NCBI GenBank assembly: GCA_963576785.1
Contig: OY756139.1
Location: 186,001 to 250,000, forward strand
Direction of reading: 5' to 3'
Source: Chlorophyllum brunneum
Lineage: Eukaryota; Basidiomycota; Agaricomycetes; Agaricales; Agaricaceae
Length of the DNA stretch: 64,000 bases
Both the position numbers and the translations under genes were made by a program. Positions 1-11,599 of this stretch are shown in pieces; the stretch's first letter is position 1, and each line of letters begins with the position of its first letter. A model generated the notes under the pieces. It did not search any database, was not told the origin of the DNA, and saw only the letters and a program-made list of their open reading frames with translations.

Positions 1-2179
1 AGAGCCCATGCCCGACGGCGATGGGGAAGTCTTCGGGAACATAACATGTGTTCCAACCCCCTCCATCTTTGCGGCCCCTCCGGCTCTGCCACCCCCTGGC
101 ATCCTGTTCCCTAGGACGCCAATTACAACTAGGCCGTTCGTACCCACGGACCAAGCCTACAGCAACACCATTCCCCCATCGGTCCAAAGCAGTAGGCCAA
201 CCACACCCACATCGGTCACCTCAAACCCCCTCCAGGGCAAAGGAGACCGAACTATCCACTGCGTCTCCAAATGGTCGAGAATCAGCGGAGACCAATACTA
301 CTCAGGAGACTGGGCTGAGCAAGTGGAAGAAGAACTTACGCCCAAAAGAAAAGTCGAAGTCGAAGAAGACAAAGACAAGAACAGGGAGGACCGAGGAGAA
401 GGTCCTGAAGAATTCTACGAGGATGCTGTAAGAGAGGTTGGTAGGATCTCGGAATGGGTGAAAGTCTGCAGCACCTATAACATGAGCGGCAATGAAGGAC
501 TGGCGTTCGGGCAAGCCTTTACAGAATTAACGATGACCTTGATAAAAGTGGGATGGCTCAAGGTAGCGGTAAATGAAGATAAGAACGATCTCCACAGTTA
601 GATGGGGGTCAATTTTGGTAAGATCACCGTCCGCACTGAAGAAACCCCTCAGCCAGACGTTTCCCCCCTCCGATGCATGGCCCTCAAAGACTCCACATGC
701 AAACCTGACGACGTCTGCATGGAGGTTGTCGAACATATTGTCACTCCGGGTATCACCGCTGGCAATGATGTCACTCATTCGGGTATCTCCGATGATGACG
801 TTCAGATGATCTCCGAAGCGGAGTTCAAGACAGTGACCCACAACAAGAAGAAATGGGCTCGGAAACCAAGAACTCCGGCTCCAGGAACCCCCGGGCTGAA
901 GAAGACAACCCACGCTGCACCTACCAAGACCGCCCCCACCACTGTGCCTGCCAAGGCCACCAAAACTCCGGCTCCCATGCCCAACGGTAAAGAAGCCGAG
1001 ACCAACCCCCAGGAAGGAGCAAAATCCTCCTATGCTGCAATGGCAGCCAAAAAGGGCAAGAATGCCTCCTCCACCGCCGCCCCTGCCATCAACGCTTGGG
1101 ACCCTCTCAAACACTTGGAGTTTGCGAGCAAATTCCCCAAATTATCCAACGAGAAGATAGTGGCTATGTATGACGCTGCCTACTCGCCCTCTGCCGCCCC
1201 CACAAACAAGAAGCCGGCCAAGAAAGCTGGTACTGTTCGCTCCACTCTTAATGGTCCCTTGCAAAAGCAAGTGATCATTCCCCTTCTCACTGGTCCCACC
1301 GTCACCAATTTCGGGGCCATCATCAACTCTCTCAATGCGTGCCTTATTGCGGAGAAGTCCAAGACGAGGGTTATTGCCGCCTCGCAGGGTAAGCTGGGCC
1401 TTATGGTCCACACCTCGGAGGTCTTAACCCCCACAGAGCTTAACATCGTCAAGGCGTGGTTCAAGGAGAAATTTGGAGGAGTTACCACGGATGACATTTC
1501 CCTCCCCAAGTCCAAGTCGTTTGTGAAAGTCATGGACATTAATTACATCACATCCCGAGGACAAATCCTCACCAAGGCTGATGTGGTCTCCAGCATCCAG
1601 AGCTTGATCCACTCCGATGCCATCCAATTCACATCACAACCTCGTGTATGATGCAACTTGAAACATTCAGACACTTGTACGGTGTGGTTCAAAATCCGGG
1701 ACTCCAAAGTGGAGACCAACATTGTGAAGATCGAGAACAAGTTCCTCAACATCTACGGAGGGTTCTTCCACATCAGGAAGACTGCAGCTAACCCAGGAGT
1801 ACCGTTCTGCTCAAAATGCTGCAGATAGGGTCATCCCCTTATTCGATGCCAAGCAAGGCTCTTCACATGTGTGCACTGCAAGGGGCCACATGCCACCGCC
1901 AACCACCGTTCGTTCGCCCACTGTTGCAAGGGCAATGACAAGGCCAATCCGCCGATTGCGGCTACCCCCTCCGGAGAACCATGCCCCCACAAGGCAACGT
2001 GCTCCAACTATGGCAAGGACCATCTTGCTACTGACCGAAAATGTCAGTTTTGGAAGAAGCCATTCGACCATGACTGGCATGCAAACAAGGCGCTCGAACT
2101 ACGAGCGAACAAAGGAGTTCCGGTACCCACCTCCTCACCATCTCCGGCTAGCCGAAGCCAGACTACCCCCCCTCAATGA
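1..2179 (+). pseudogene. LINE A ORF1 (Gag-like RNA-binding protein), broken
   Basis: ORF1 of the LINE makes the RNA-binding protein of the retrotransposition particle. The reading frame runs 8-2179 with in-frame stops at 599-601 (TAG), about 1649-1651 (TGA) and about 1827-1829 (TAG). The N-terminal part is Pro/Ser/Thr-rich, then acidic; the middle has the conserved LPKSKSFVKV stretch (about 1504-1533) and the C-terminal third has CCHC-type knuckles (about 1809-2055). The stop after RV at 1649 is TGA where LINE B has CGA, a CpG transition. The end overlaps ORF2 as ATGA (2176-2179). The start codon lies outside the window. LINEs B, C and E carry the same ORF. Confidence 0.9.
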
Positions 2180-5100
2180 ATAACGCCCCCGACGAGCAAA
2201 ACAGACCTCCTTGCTCACTCCTGAATGAGTTAAAGGTCTGCTCTCACAATGTAGGAAGATCATATGGAGTGATGGAGACAGTCCTCACGCGTAGAGATGA
2301 TGTCGACCTCCTCCTCATACAGGAACCCCCTTGGAGATTTCTCCGAGATATCCCTTCATCTGTCTCTAACAACGGATTGCCCCTTGTGGGAGGCCCAGTT
2401 CACCCGGACTGGATGCTCCTTTCCTATCCAATCATCACCAAAGAAGTCCTGCAAGTGGGACGCCAATGATACCCTCAATGTACAGTCAACATGGAACACC
2501 GTACCACCCCGCGAGTCCTCGCCTTCACTCACAAGAGGCTGAAATGACTCCGACCCGCCGTTCGAAGAGATTTAATTGAACATCGAGACCTCCTGTGTAT
2601 TTCCCTATATGCAGGAGGAGAAGAACTACTGCTGCTAAACATCTATAACGACAGCCGTAACACTGCACTCTACTTCCTCAAGGAGTGACTCTTTGACCTC
2701 CCGCCCTTTCTTCTTATGGGAGGAGACATCAACATTAGATCGGAGTTTTGGGACCCTTCGACGGATCAACATCCGGCAAGTGTAGACTGACTCCTTATGG
2801 TTACTGAAGCCCTCAATCTTGTGAGGACAACTCCATCTAAGGCCAAGCCAACTCGTTATGCCTCGGACCCCAACTTACCAGACATGGTCATTAACCTACT
2901 CTTTGTTTCGGGAATGTTACCACACATTCCCACCCACACTATCCAGGATGGCGATCGGTACAATTCAGACCATGCCCCCCTGCTAATCAGGTTACCTATT
3001 CCGCAGATGGATGTCGTCGTCGAAAGATTGACCATCCCCAAGGATTCGGAGGAGGAAACCAGGTTCCTGATGGATATCGTAGAAGGAATCAAGAACAAAA
3101 ACTGGCCGATGAATGACGCGGACGAGCTGGAGAGAGCTGTTGCTGAATTGGGAGTTTTGTTTGACAGATCCTGGACCCGGAATGCAAAGAAGCCCAAGAT
3201 CACCACTAGATCCAAGACCTGGTGGAATGAGGAGTGCTCGACCGCACTTGCTATGCACCGCATGGACCGCAAGAACAAGCGCAAATGGAACGCTTTTCAC
3301 AAGACCACGAGGAGGATGAAAAGAGCATACTTCGACAAGAAGATACAAGAAATCTCTGTTAACCGAAAACGCCCGTGGGATCTCATGCCATGGGTTAAGG
3401 ACTGCGCACTCCCGACTACGGAAGCCATGCATCACAACGGCCAACCTTGTCTTACACTAGACAATCTGTGGACGGCTCTCGATCAACACTACAATGCTGC
3501 ATGCGATAGACCAATGAATGCGACAGTTCTGAACAAGCTCCCTCCTCCAAACGGAATGGAGAATAGGACTTGGGTAGACTTCTCTCTCCTTGAGATGATG
3601 GAGTCGCTCAAGGATACCTCAAATTCTTCCTCCCCTGGTCCCGACCATATTTCCTGGTCCCATCTCAAGCAGATTGTCGCCAATGAAACTTGTGCCAGTC
3701 TATTCCTCAATATCGGTAGTGCGTGTCTAAACATTGGACACTGGCCTACCCACTTCAAAAAGTTAACATCGGTGATCATTCCAAAATCCAACAAACCCAA
3801 CTACTCCACTCCAAAGGCATTCCGACCAATCGTCCTCCTCAACACGTTTGGCAAGCTAATCGAGAAAATGCTCGCTAAACAACTCCAATTCGAGGCTGTT
3901 AAATTCAAGGTCCTCCATCCGCACCAATTGGGAGCAATCTGCCAACGGTCTACCGAGGATGCAGGCCTCTTTCTGACGCACATTATCCAGGGAGCTTGGA
4001 CGAAGAAGAAGAAAATGTCGGTGCTCGCATTCGACGTGGCCCAATTCTTCCCCTCCCTCAACCACGATCTCCTTATCGAAATTCTACAACATCAAGGATT
4101 TCCCCCCCAGGTTGCCACGTTCTTCGACAATTACCTCAAGGAACGCTGCACCACTTACTGGTGGAACAACGAGACTTCCCCGGAATACGACGCAGCGGTA
4201 GGAGTAGGTCAGGGCTCGGCCCTTAGTCCTATTCTCTCTGCTCTATTCCTTGCCCCCCTCTTACACATCTTCGACATCCATATGGAGGAACACCGCAACA
4301 AGTGGGACTTCAATATCCTGTCGTTTGTCGACAACGGCACTCTAGTCACACAATCCCCGTCTCTGGAAAAGAACGTGGAAATATTACAACACATGTACCG
4401 TGAAATGGAGCAGCTCATGAATGAATTCGGCCTTGAAATTGAATACAGCAAGTCTGAAATCTTTCACTTCACGTGTGTGAGACAAGACTCGAATCCCTCC
4501 ATCGATTTGGGATCCCCGCCATTCACTGGTTGCAACCTCCTCAAACCAAAGACCCACTGGCAGTACCTCGGCTTTTATTTCAACCGGACATTGACCTTCA
4601 AAGAACATGTTTGGTTCTATTCCGCCAAGGCGATATCCACAATCAAGGCGATGAAAATGCTAGGGAACTCCATCAGAGGTCTGTCCCCCGGCAACAAGAG
4701 GCTACTTTACCGTTTGTGTGTCATACCGGTTGCGACATATGGATACCAACTATGGTTTCACAATTGATCCCGTACCCAGGGGACCTGTGAAATTCTCAAC
4801 AAAATGCAACAAAGGGCAGCGCTCTGGATTACTGGGGCCTTCTGGACTTCTCCCACCGGCGGTGTAGAGTCCCTCGCGGGGCTCATGCCCATCAAACTTC
4901 ATTTCCGAAAGTTGGCCAAATAACAATCATCGAGGCTTCATACATTGGATGATGAACACACTTTGGCAAGATTGACGAAGGAATTCCACTCTTCCCCCCA
5001 CCGACTTCACATCAAGAACTTCACGGAGGTTCAGAAGAAGAAAACATTAGGAGCTGTGATGGACTTTTTGTGCCCCACCCCCGAGACTCGGTATATAGAA

Positions 5101-6216
5101 CATTTCAATTCTGTTTCTAAATCTCTCTGGCCCGGACATAGGTTACTTGACTGTTTCTCTACTAATGTATCTTTTATAGGATTCAACTGGGACAACCCTC
5201 ACCTCTCAAAGACACTTTGGGACGATGTAACGACGAATGCGACAACAGATGCAAAATCCATCACAATCGGTACGGACAGCTCGGTCCACCCCAATCCCAA
5301 TCTGCTTGCCAGCCAGTTTACGGTGGCAGCTACCATTCGACATCTTGACGGCAGGAGCTCTATCATGAAGAGGTCCGGAGGAACCACGTCAACGGACACA
5401 GAACTAGTAGCGCAGTACTTAGGTATTACCAAGGTGCTCGCTAATGCCAACTACGACCAGGTTGAGCACATTCACGTGTTCACCAACTCCATCGCTGCTT
5501 CCTGGCTCCTACTTGACTGCTCGCCGCACTCCTGCCAGCGACAGTCCATCATCACATTGAAGGTGCTCCTGGCTTGGTTCAACAAGTCAGACTATCACTA
5601 CCTTTCTTTCTATCACATGCCGTCGAAATGCAAGTACAGGATACAAAAAGCCACTCATGACTGGATCCAAACGGTTGCCTGGCCTAACCGGGGTCAAAAC
5701 CACCGAGTACCAAACTCGATCGACTACCTACGCAAGAAGTCCGCCGAACGCACCATTCACACATGGCAGGCCATGTTCGGGTTCAAGACTTACAGCGGTA
5801 GCTCCTTTCTCCACCTCCTGGTGCGAGCGAACGGGGCCTCTGCCTTACCGTCGCACATCAAGTCCGGACCATGGATACAAGAATGCGGATACCAGCCCCA
5901 GCTCTTCACAAGAGCTTGTCGCACCATCCTATGCCACGCCCCGATTGGAGAATATCGACTATGATTCTTTCCTAATGAGGACCCTTCGTGCCACCACTGC
6001 ATGGTGCAAATGCGGTCACACATCCTGTATCAATGCAACAACTTCGATCATCACTTCGGCGTCGACATGATCAAGAAATTCGTCAACTTCTTGCGTCGCA
6101 ATCCCTCCGCATTCAGCTTCCCCCCGGAACCTGACCGCCCTCGTATCCATGCCGGTTCAATCCCACCATTACATCATCATCAAGTCCAAAGGAGGTTTGG
6201 GTCTGCGCCTGCGTAG
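2176..6216 (+). pseudogene. LINE A ORF2: APE endonuclease, reverse transcriptase, RNase H, broken
   Basis: ORF2 supplies target nicking and target-primed reverse transcription. In order it has an AP-type endonuclease (about 2230-2960, LLIQEPPW and GGDINIRS motifs), reverse transcriptase (about 3620-4640, AFDVAQFFPSLNHD and GQGSALSP), RNase H (about 5250-5680, IGTDSSVHPN) and a C-terminal C-x2-C...H...C knuckle region (about 5995-6050). Stops break it at about 2467, 2545, 2686, 2788, 4765 and 4921, and near 5962, several of them TGA at former CGA. The longest open piece is 656 codons (2797-4767) over the RT. The RT catalytic pair reads FVDN (Asn codon 4333-4335) where LINE B has FVDD, and the last RNase H Asp is Asn (5485-5487), both fitting G-to-A at CpG. 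The protein is therefore dead twice over. Confidence 0.93.
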
Positions 6217-6679
6217 AATCCTTTTCTTTTCTCTTTTTTCTTTTGCTCTCCTGGTTATGGTTTTCCGATTCATTTCTCTATCTCCTCTCTCCTCACTCGT
6301 CTACTATTTTATGTAGTTTTCATTCAACTTCCATCTCTCCTGTGGTGCCTGGGTAAATACCCGCCCACATGCTATGTACCGTTTGATGTTCCCTCTTTGT
6401 GATTGCGAGTAGATAGTTTCTCTTCTATCAATTTCTCTCTCTCACTCTCTCTCTTTCCGAATTCCCTTTTTTCTCTCTTTTTGCCGAACATCGTAGGTAC
6501 CAAACATCTCTCTAGTGTATGCACTAGATGTCAACGAGTCTCATGGGGTTAGTTTACTTGTAGTTTACTTTCCCTTCTCCGAACTTTCTGTACGTTCTGC
6601 CTTTGTATGTATGTACATGCGGACTGTGCTCGAGCACCGCTATATAAATTGTTGATTTAAAAAAAAAAAAAAAAAAAAA

Positions 6680-8530
6680 GAGTTCCAACATCCTGGTCTA
6701 GGCTGACCAAAAGATTTGTACCTTTTATAGTCCCTAAGGATATCCTTCAGGTATTGGCAGTTGCTATAGACATTTCCTTCTCTCTGTGGAACCTGAAAGG
6801 TGGTTTGATCATGGAGTTTTCTTGGTGCTTCAATATCTGGGTGAGGAATGAAAATCTCTTCTGGAATGGGCATAGGAGTCCAGTTATCAGCATGTGGATT
6901 AGGTGCAGGTGCAGCCTCCTCAACGTCATCCTCAACCTTAACTCCTCCTGGAGGCCAAAATGGCATAGGTAGAGAGGGAGATGGAGTCGGATCCTTGTAG
7001 GATAATCTGGGAGAAGATCCTCTAGAAGAGGAAGAAGGCAGAGGCAACAGAGTCTGCTCTCTGGGACTAGAAGTAGGAGTTTTTGGATGAGGAGGCAGTG
7101 GCAGTGGTCCAGCGCATGGCATACTTGGACTGGATGGTCTTGGAACAAATCCATCTCTAGAAGGGGGAGGATTTAATCTATTTCAATCATTTGAATTGCT
7201 ATTATTAGGCAGCAATTGGCCTTGTTGTTCAGACTGTGATGGACATCTGGGAAAATAGAGTTCATCAAAGATAGTGTAGGGGGAGACAAAGATCAAATTG
7301 TTCTACTGATGGTGCATAAACTTGAAGTTGTTGCCATCACCTGCATAACCAATGAAGATCATCAATTCTGATTTGGGTGCAAGTTTGTCTTGCTACACCT
7401 CATTAGGAAGGTATATGTAGGCCCCACAACCAAACACTCAGAGATGAGAAACATCAGGTTTCCTTCTGAACCATGTCTTGTAAGGGGTGACCCATTTCAG
7501 GTACTTCATAGGTGTCCTGTTATAGACATGAGCAGCCATATCAAAAGCAAACTCCCAGTAACTAGCCGGAAGGCACACTTCAAGTCACATAGATTGTGCC
7601 TTTTCTAGAAGTGTTTGATTTAGATGTTTGGCACACCCATTCTATTAGTGAATGTGTGGCACACTTGTTTCATGAAGGATTCCTTTCTCAGCAAAGTAGT
7701 CCTTGAGTTCCTGAGATATGTACTCTCCTCCATTATCAGAGTGCATCCACTTGATGTGTTTGCCTGTCTGGTTTGTCACCAGTTCAGCATATACCTTGAA
7801 GGCACATGCAGCATCTGACTTATTGCACAAGAAAGAAATGCACACGGAGGAAGAGTAGTCATCAAGGAATATCATAACCCATTTGAACTTGTGATAGGAC
7901 AAAATAGGGAGCTCCTGAAGATCCAAATGGATTTTCAAGTGCACAACCAGGACAAACCTTCTGTTCTCTTGGTAGAAGTACTGGAACAGATTCCATGTGT
8001 TTTGGCACATAACCTAGAGCCTGGTTGGATGGGTGTGCAAATCTTTGATGCCAGATATCATAGGATGTGGTATTTTGTTTGATCAAAGCCAAAGAGAATT
8101 GAAGATCTCCATTGTGCAAGATGTATGTGTTCACAAAGTGAACTTGGTTCAAAGAAGTACCCTGGCAACATTGTCTACTCAGAAATGGTTTACCACAAAT
8201 GTCACAAATGATAGTCTTCCCATTTGATGTTTCTGCAATCAAACTGGTTTTATCCATGATGGATCCGGTTGAGAGAAGTCTCATATCTAACTTTGGTATG
8301 TGATATACTGGGTGAAGGCACAAAGTATGCTGCTGAACTTCACCAGACTCAAGTTTTACTTCTGTCTCTAAATAGGCAGTGCCATAGGATCTGATAGAGA
8401 GTGTGGATCCATCTGTGATCTGTGCCAATCTGAAAGAACCTTCGACAATATCAACAAGATCCCTCTTGTTTGGAGTAACATTAAGAGAGACACTAGAGTC
8501 CAAAAGTCATTCATCACTTATTTTGCAAGG
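6680..8530 (-). pseudogene. copia-1 pol: protease, GAG-pre-integrase, integrase, broken and truncated
   Basis: N-terminal half of copia Pol. The protease motif reads LDSSVSLNVTPN instead of the usual DSGAS form (about 8504-8470). It is followed by a GAG-pre-integrase zinc domain (DIWHQRFAHPSNQALGYV, then CPGCA; about 8010-7930) and the integrase core with MIFLDDYSSSV (about 7875) and MHSDNGGEYIS (about 7750-7720). After IHNGCAKHLNQTLLEKA homology the proline-rich linker runs 7154-6680, where LINE A interrupts it. Stops are shared with copia-2. RT and RNase H would lie left of the window. Confidence 0.88.
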
Positions 8531-10059
8531 TTGCCTATTCATTGCATATCCACATATGCTACTGTAGCTATGTGTTATTTCACATGTGTTTTTCACTCTC
8601 GAAAATAGAGGAGAAAAAATAATATCTGAAGTTTTATTTAATTGCACATATTTGTATACATAAATGGTCCAGCTATTTATCCAAGATTCTACATTGGCTG
8701 CAGCTGCACTCTGTGTACCCAGTTGAGAGTCTCCTTGAACATCAGTGACACATATGATACTCCTGCAGCGATCTTCAGATTTGTGTGAAGAACTAGTGAG
8801 ATTTGGCTTACTTGCTATTGCTTTGTTGGAGTAATCCTTGTCCTCCAATTCCATTGGCACTGCATCTTCCTCCACTATCTTAACAGTGGTTGGAGCTGGG
8901 ATACTCACAATCGGAGTGGCTGCCAAAGTGGTGCTGAAGAGTTTGTCAACCTCCATGATAGAGGCAGTCCTTGGAGGAGAGGCCGGATGGTAGAAGGAAG
9001 TCAATCCCATCCATGTCTCATATTGATCCAAGGCTTTCACCTTAGCAGTTGCATACAGAGTGGGGTGTCACCAGGAATCCTGAGTCTTCTTCTTAGTAGG
9101 ATTACTCATCTGTGAGAGAAGGGATGGTGGGAGAGGTACAGAGGACTGTGCCTTACTAACAAGGCTGTATGTACTCTTCTTCGGGTTTGTAGTCAACTTG
9201 ACAAAGCCAAAGTTGACTGAATCCATCATGTATACTGGTTGCCCAGCATTGTATCTGGAGGGAGCTGGTTGCCTAGCATCAACCTCATTGGTGTGGCCTT
9301 TGCTGCTATCCCTCACACCATATTGCCTTTTCTTCTTATCCCCTTCCTGCTGAGACTGTTGCTGCAGCAGTAGCTGCTGGTGCTGCTGCTGGGGGCGCAA
9401 CTGCTGCCCCTGCACCTTTCTGTACTGCTACTACTGCTGCCTCTGATAATGTGGAGGCACTACTTGTGGTTTCACACTAGAGAACTTATTTACCAATTGG
9501 TTTGCCTTAAGCATTGACCAATGGTTCATAATTGCCCTGCAGACCAAAGCAAAGGTCATGGCAGAGATCTGAGTGTTTATTGTGAGGAAGGGGGTTATTA
9601 TGTTCCAGGCATTCAGGATGCTGGAGAGAAGAGTTATCGCCTTGATGATCTTGGAAATGGTGCAATTGCCATTAGGATCAAGCTGTTCATAGAGAACAGC
9701 AAGCTTGGCAATTGGGCTGGAAGGGTCCTTATTTGGATGGAAACAAAAGTGGATTGTCTCAACATATTTTGAATAGAGTCTGGTAACAAACTCTAAGCCA
9801 TATGTGGTATGCAGGTGCACCCACATGCTATTGACATTGGAGAAGTTCCCCTTGATAATATTAGTGGGTAGTTTACTCTTGATGATGGAGTAAACCACCC
9901 TGTACATCCTAAGATATATAGTATGTTTGATTGCATTCTGCCCTGTAGGAGGGGGAATGATCACATAGGTGGGGACAAGGGTGTGAATCTGCAACAGGAA
10001 TATCTGCAAGAATTCATCATGGGGATGGAGGCAAGAACTACAGAGATGGGAGATGACAT
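8505..10059 (-). pseudogene. copia-1 gag (UBN2-type), broken
   Basis: Gag capsid gene of a Ty1/copia element. The ATG is 10057-10059 by alignment with copia-2 (ATG 45072). The recognisable capsid part runs 10009-9431 (IHTLVPTYV, PPTGQNAIKH, HFCFHPNKDP, LLSSILNAWNIITPF), followed by a Gln-rich tract (about 9440-9330). A deletion of roughly 130 bp relative to copia-2 removes codons shortly after the start. Several stops break the frame. A conserved tail (8507-9040) leads into the protease region. Assignment rests on copia gag layout and its match to copia-2. Confidence 0.8.
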
Positions 10060-10131
10060 AGTAATCTACAATTCATTGGCATTTGTTCTAACAGTTTTGC
10101 CATCTTGGGATAACTGTTCCACTGACATTAG

Positions 10132-11424
10132 TCATTCAAAGGTTCCTTTTAGAAGGAAGACTAGATATATTAATATCTGCATTGGTTGAACACTGTTAGT
10201 CTTTCTGTTATAGATTCTATGCTGAAGCATAATTGCATCAAGACTACTCACATTAAGATAGGGGCCTTGTGCTCCAACAGTCTTAATGGGGATTACAACT
10301 TCAAGTTCTTTGAAGTTGATAAAGTCTTCTGTATAAGGGGTATAATAATATGATACTCCTAAGTCTAATAACCATATATCACTATATTCTTCTAGTGGCA
10401 TTATACTTTGATCATTGTTTAGTGATTGAGATCTAATTTGATCTGGTACTCTTAAGAAGTGATTGGGCATACACATTGAGAAACAACATAATTGAGAAGT
10501 GTTAAAACACTTCTTGTGCTCTGTTAATGATTCCAAAAATACATGATAATAAGATCCTAAGGATTCTGTTTGTGGTATAATATGCCCAGCCCCTAACTCT
10601 ACTTTCATCCTTTCCCCTTGTCCTTGCCCTTCTTCTTGCAAAGATGGCCAGTTGGCAAATTGGTGACAGGACTGTTTGTCAGGGTTAGTAAGAGTATCTA
10701 GGATTGAATTGATCACATACCCAGCTCCTTCTTTCTTCTTGAAGTTGCTTCCATAGTTGGTCAACAAAAGTCTGAGAGAAAACTTAGAGAGAGGTGATGA
10801 AACAATAGTTTCAGACTTTGATGTCAAAGGTCCATTGGACCTTGGAGGTGGTTTGGAAGAGGGACTTGCTGCATTAGCAGGGTGTCTGGAGTTGCAGATA
10901 TCATAGGCAACATCTTTAGCTAGTGCCATAAGGTCATCAACCTCTTGCTTATTCTCAAGACACTTGAAGGCTTTGTCTACCAACACTGAAAGTGTGGCAG
11001 GATGCCAATGAGTGTCTTTTACTTCTGGAATATAGGAAAAATTCTTACTCTGCAAGTGCTCCATTTGAACTGGTGGAGAAGCCTTGGGAAAAGCAGGGAA
11101 TTCCTCATCATAGGTCCTAATAGGTAGTAGTACCATTTCCTCAGGAGAAGAAAGGTAGTACAGCCTAATCTCTCCAGATTTGAGAGAATCACCCCAGGTG
11201 ACCAAGTCTATGCTTGGGATCTTTGTAATGTGGTATAGTTCCAAATTAATTTTTATCCCATATTTGGATGAAACATTAATCAAATACAGACAACCAGTTG
11301 GTAAGATGAAAGATAACCAAACATGAGTGTAAGTTATATTAGGATTTGGATTCTTAGAGAACCATTTATATACTCTCATGTGTCCCTCACAGATACAACC
11401 TGGGAGGTAGCCAGAAGGAACCAA
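10132..11424 (-). CDS. Unrecognised 430-codon open frame with a copia-protease-like end
   Basis: This is the longest uninterrupted frame in the CpG-poor debris. The first 200 residues (VPSGYLPGCICEGHMRVYKW onward) match nothing I recognise. Residues about 360-400 read SDIWLLDLGVSYYYTPYTEDF, which resembles a copia protease active site (W-x-LDSGAS-x-H-x-T) with Ser replaced by Leu, fitting TCA to TTA. The segment could therefore be the gag C-terminus and protease of copia-4, whose gag lies upstream on the same strand. The frame is open before the first ATG back to about 11440. It has essentially no CpG but no stops, unlike all its neighbours. No expression signal is visible; it may be a relic that escaped stops by chance. 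Confidence 0.4.
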   Translation of the reverse strand: MVPSGYLPGCICEGHMRVYKWFSKNPNPNITYTHVWLSFILPTGCLYLINVSSKYGIKINLELYHITKIPSIDLVTWGDSLKSGEIRLYYLSSPEEMVLLPIRTYDEEFPAFPKASPPVQMEHLQSKNFSYIPEVKDTHWHPATLSVLVDKAFKCLENKQEVDDLMALAKDVAYDICNSRHPANAASPSSKPPPRSNGPLTSKSETIVSSPLSKFSLRLLLTNYGSNFKKKEGAGYVINSILDTLTNPDKQSCHQFANWPSLQEEGQGQGERMKVELGAGHIIPQTESLGSYYHVFLESLTEHKKCFNTSQLCCFSMCMPNHFLRVPDQIRSQSLNNDQSIMPLEEYSDIWLLDLGVSYYYTPYTEDFINFKELEVVIPIKTVGAQGPYLNVSSLDAIMLQHRIYNRKTNSVQPMQILIYLVFLLKGTFE

Positions 11425-11440
11425 AGGAGCACTGGGAAGT

Positions 11441-11540
11441 GTTATTTTTTTATTTTTTATTTTTGCATTATCAATATTTAAAGTGAGACTTGAACATAGT
11501 CCTACTACAAGTATGATACAGGGCTCTCCAATCTACACCT
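11441..11540 (-). repeat. tRNA-like sequence with A-rich tail (possible SINE or tRNA pseudogene)
   Basis: On the minus strand a stretch with GTTCAAGTCTC (B-box-like, about 11500-11490) follows about 30 nt after GTATCATAC, which looks like a CAU anticodon loop, and GATTGGAGAGC, which looks like a D-arm. An A-rich run (AAAAATAAAAAATAAAAAAA, about 11465-11444) follows. This order is that of a tRNA-derived SINE or a retroposed tRNA. Stems are badly decayed and no target-site duplication was found, so the call is weak. Confidence 0.3.
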
Positions 11541-11599
11541 GAAAAACTTTATCAATGAAGTAGTACATTAAACTACAAGCATATATAGACTAGAAAGTC

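Larger units (their letters stand above)
1..6679 (+). mobile_element. LINE A: non-LTR retrotransposon, 5' end cut by the window, poly(A) tail
   Basis: Non-LTR retrotransposon of the fungal APE-RT-RNase H type (Tad1-like layout). It carries ORF1 with CCHC knuckles, ORF2, a pyrimidine-rich 3' UTR and an A tail at 6659-6679. By comparison with LINE B the window starts about 32 bp inside ORF1, so roughly 110 bp of the 5' end is missing and its target-site duplication cannot be seen. It inserted into copia-1: copia-1 sequence starts directly after the tail and matches copia-2 up to about 55075. CpG is still common, so this copy is younger than its host element. Both ORFs carry stop codons, so the copy is inactive. 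Confidence 0.95.
6680..10077 (-). mobile_element. copia-1: 5' part of a decayed Ty1/copia element
   Basis: Minus-strand relative of copia-2 (44399-57310). It holds gag, protease, integrase and the linker before RT; the RT/RNase H and 3' LTR are cut off by LINE A at 6680. Homology to copia-2 at the 5' side stops at about 10077, just before gag, so its LTR is also missing. CpG is nearly absent. Positions 6680-8425 are almost identical to copia-2, including shared stop codons, while gag is clearly more diverged. At 7236-7240 it shows the single, uninterrupted form of the site where gypsy-1 entered copia-2. Confidence 0.9.
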
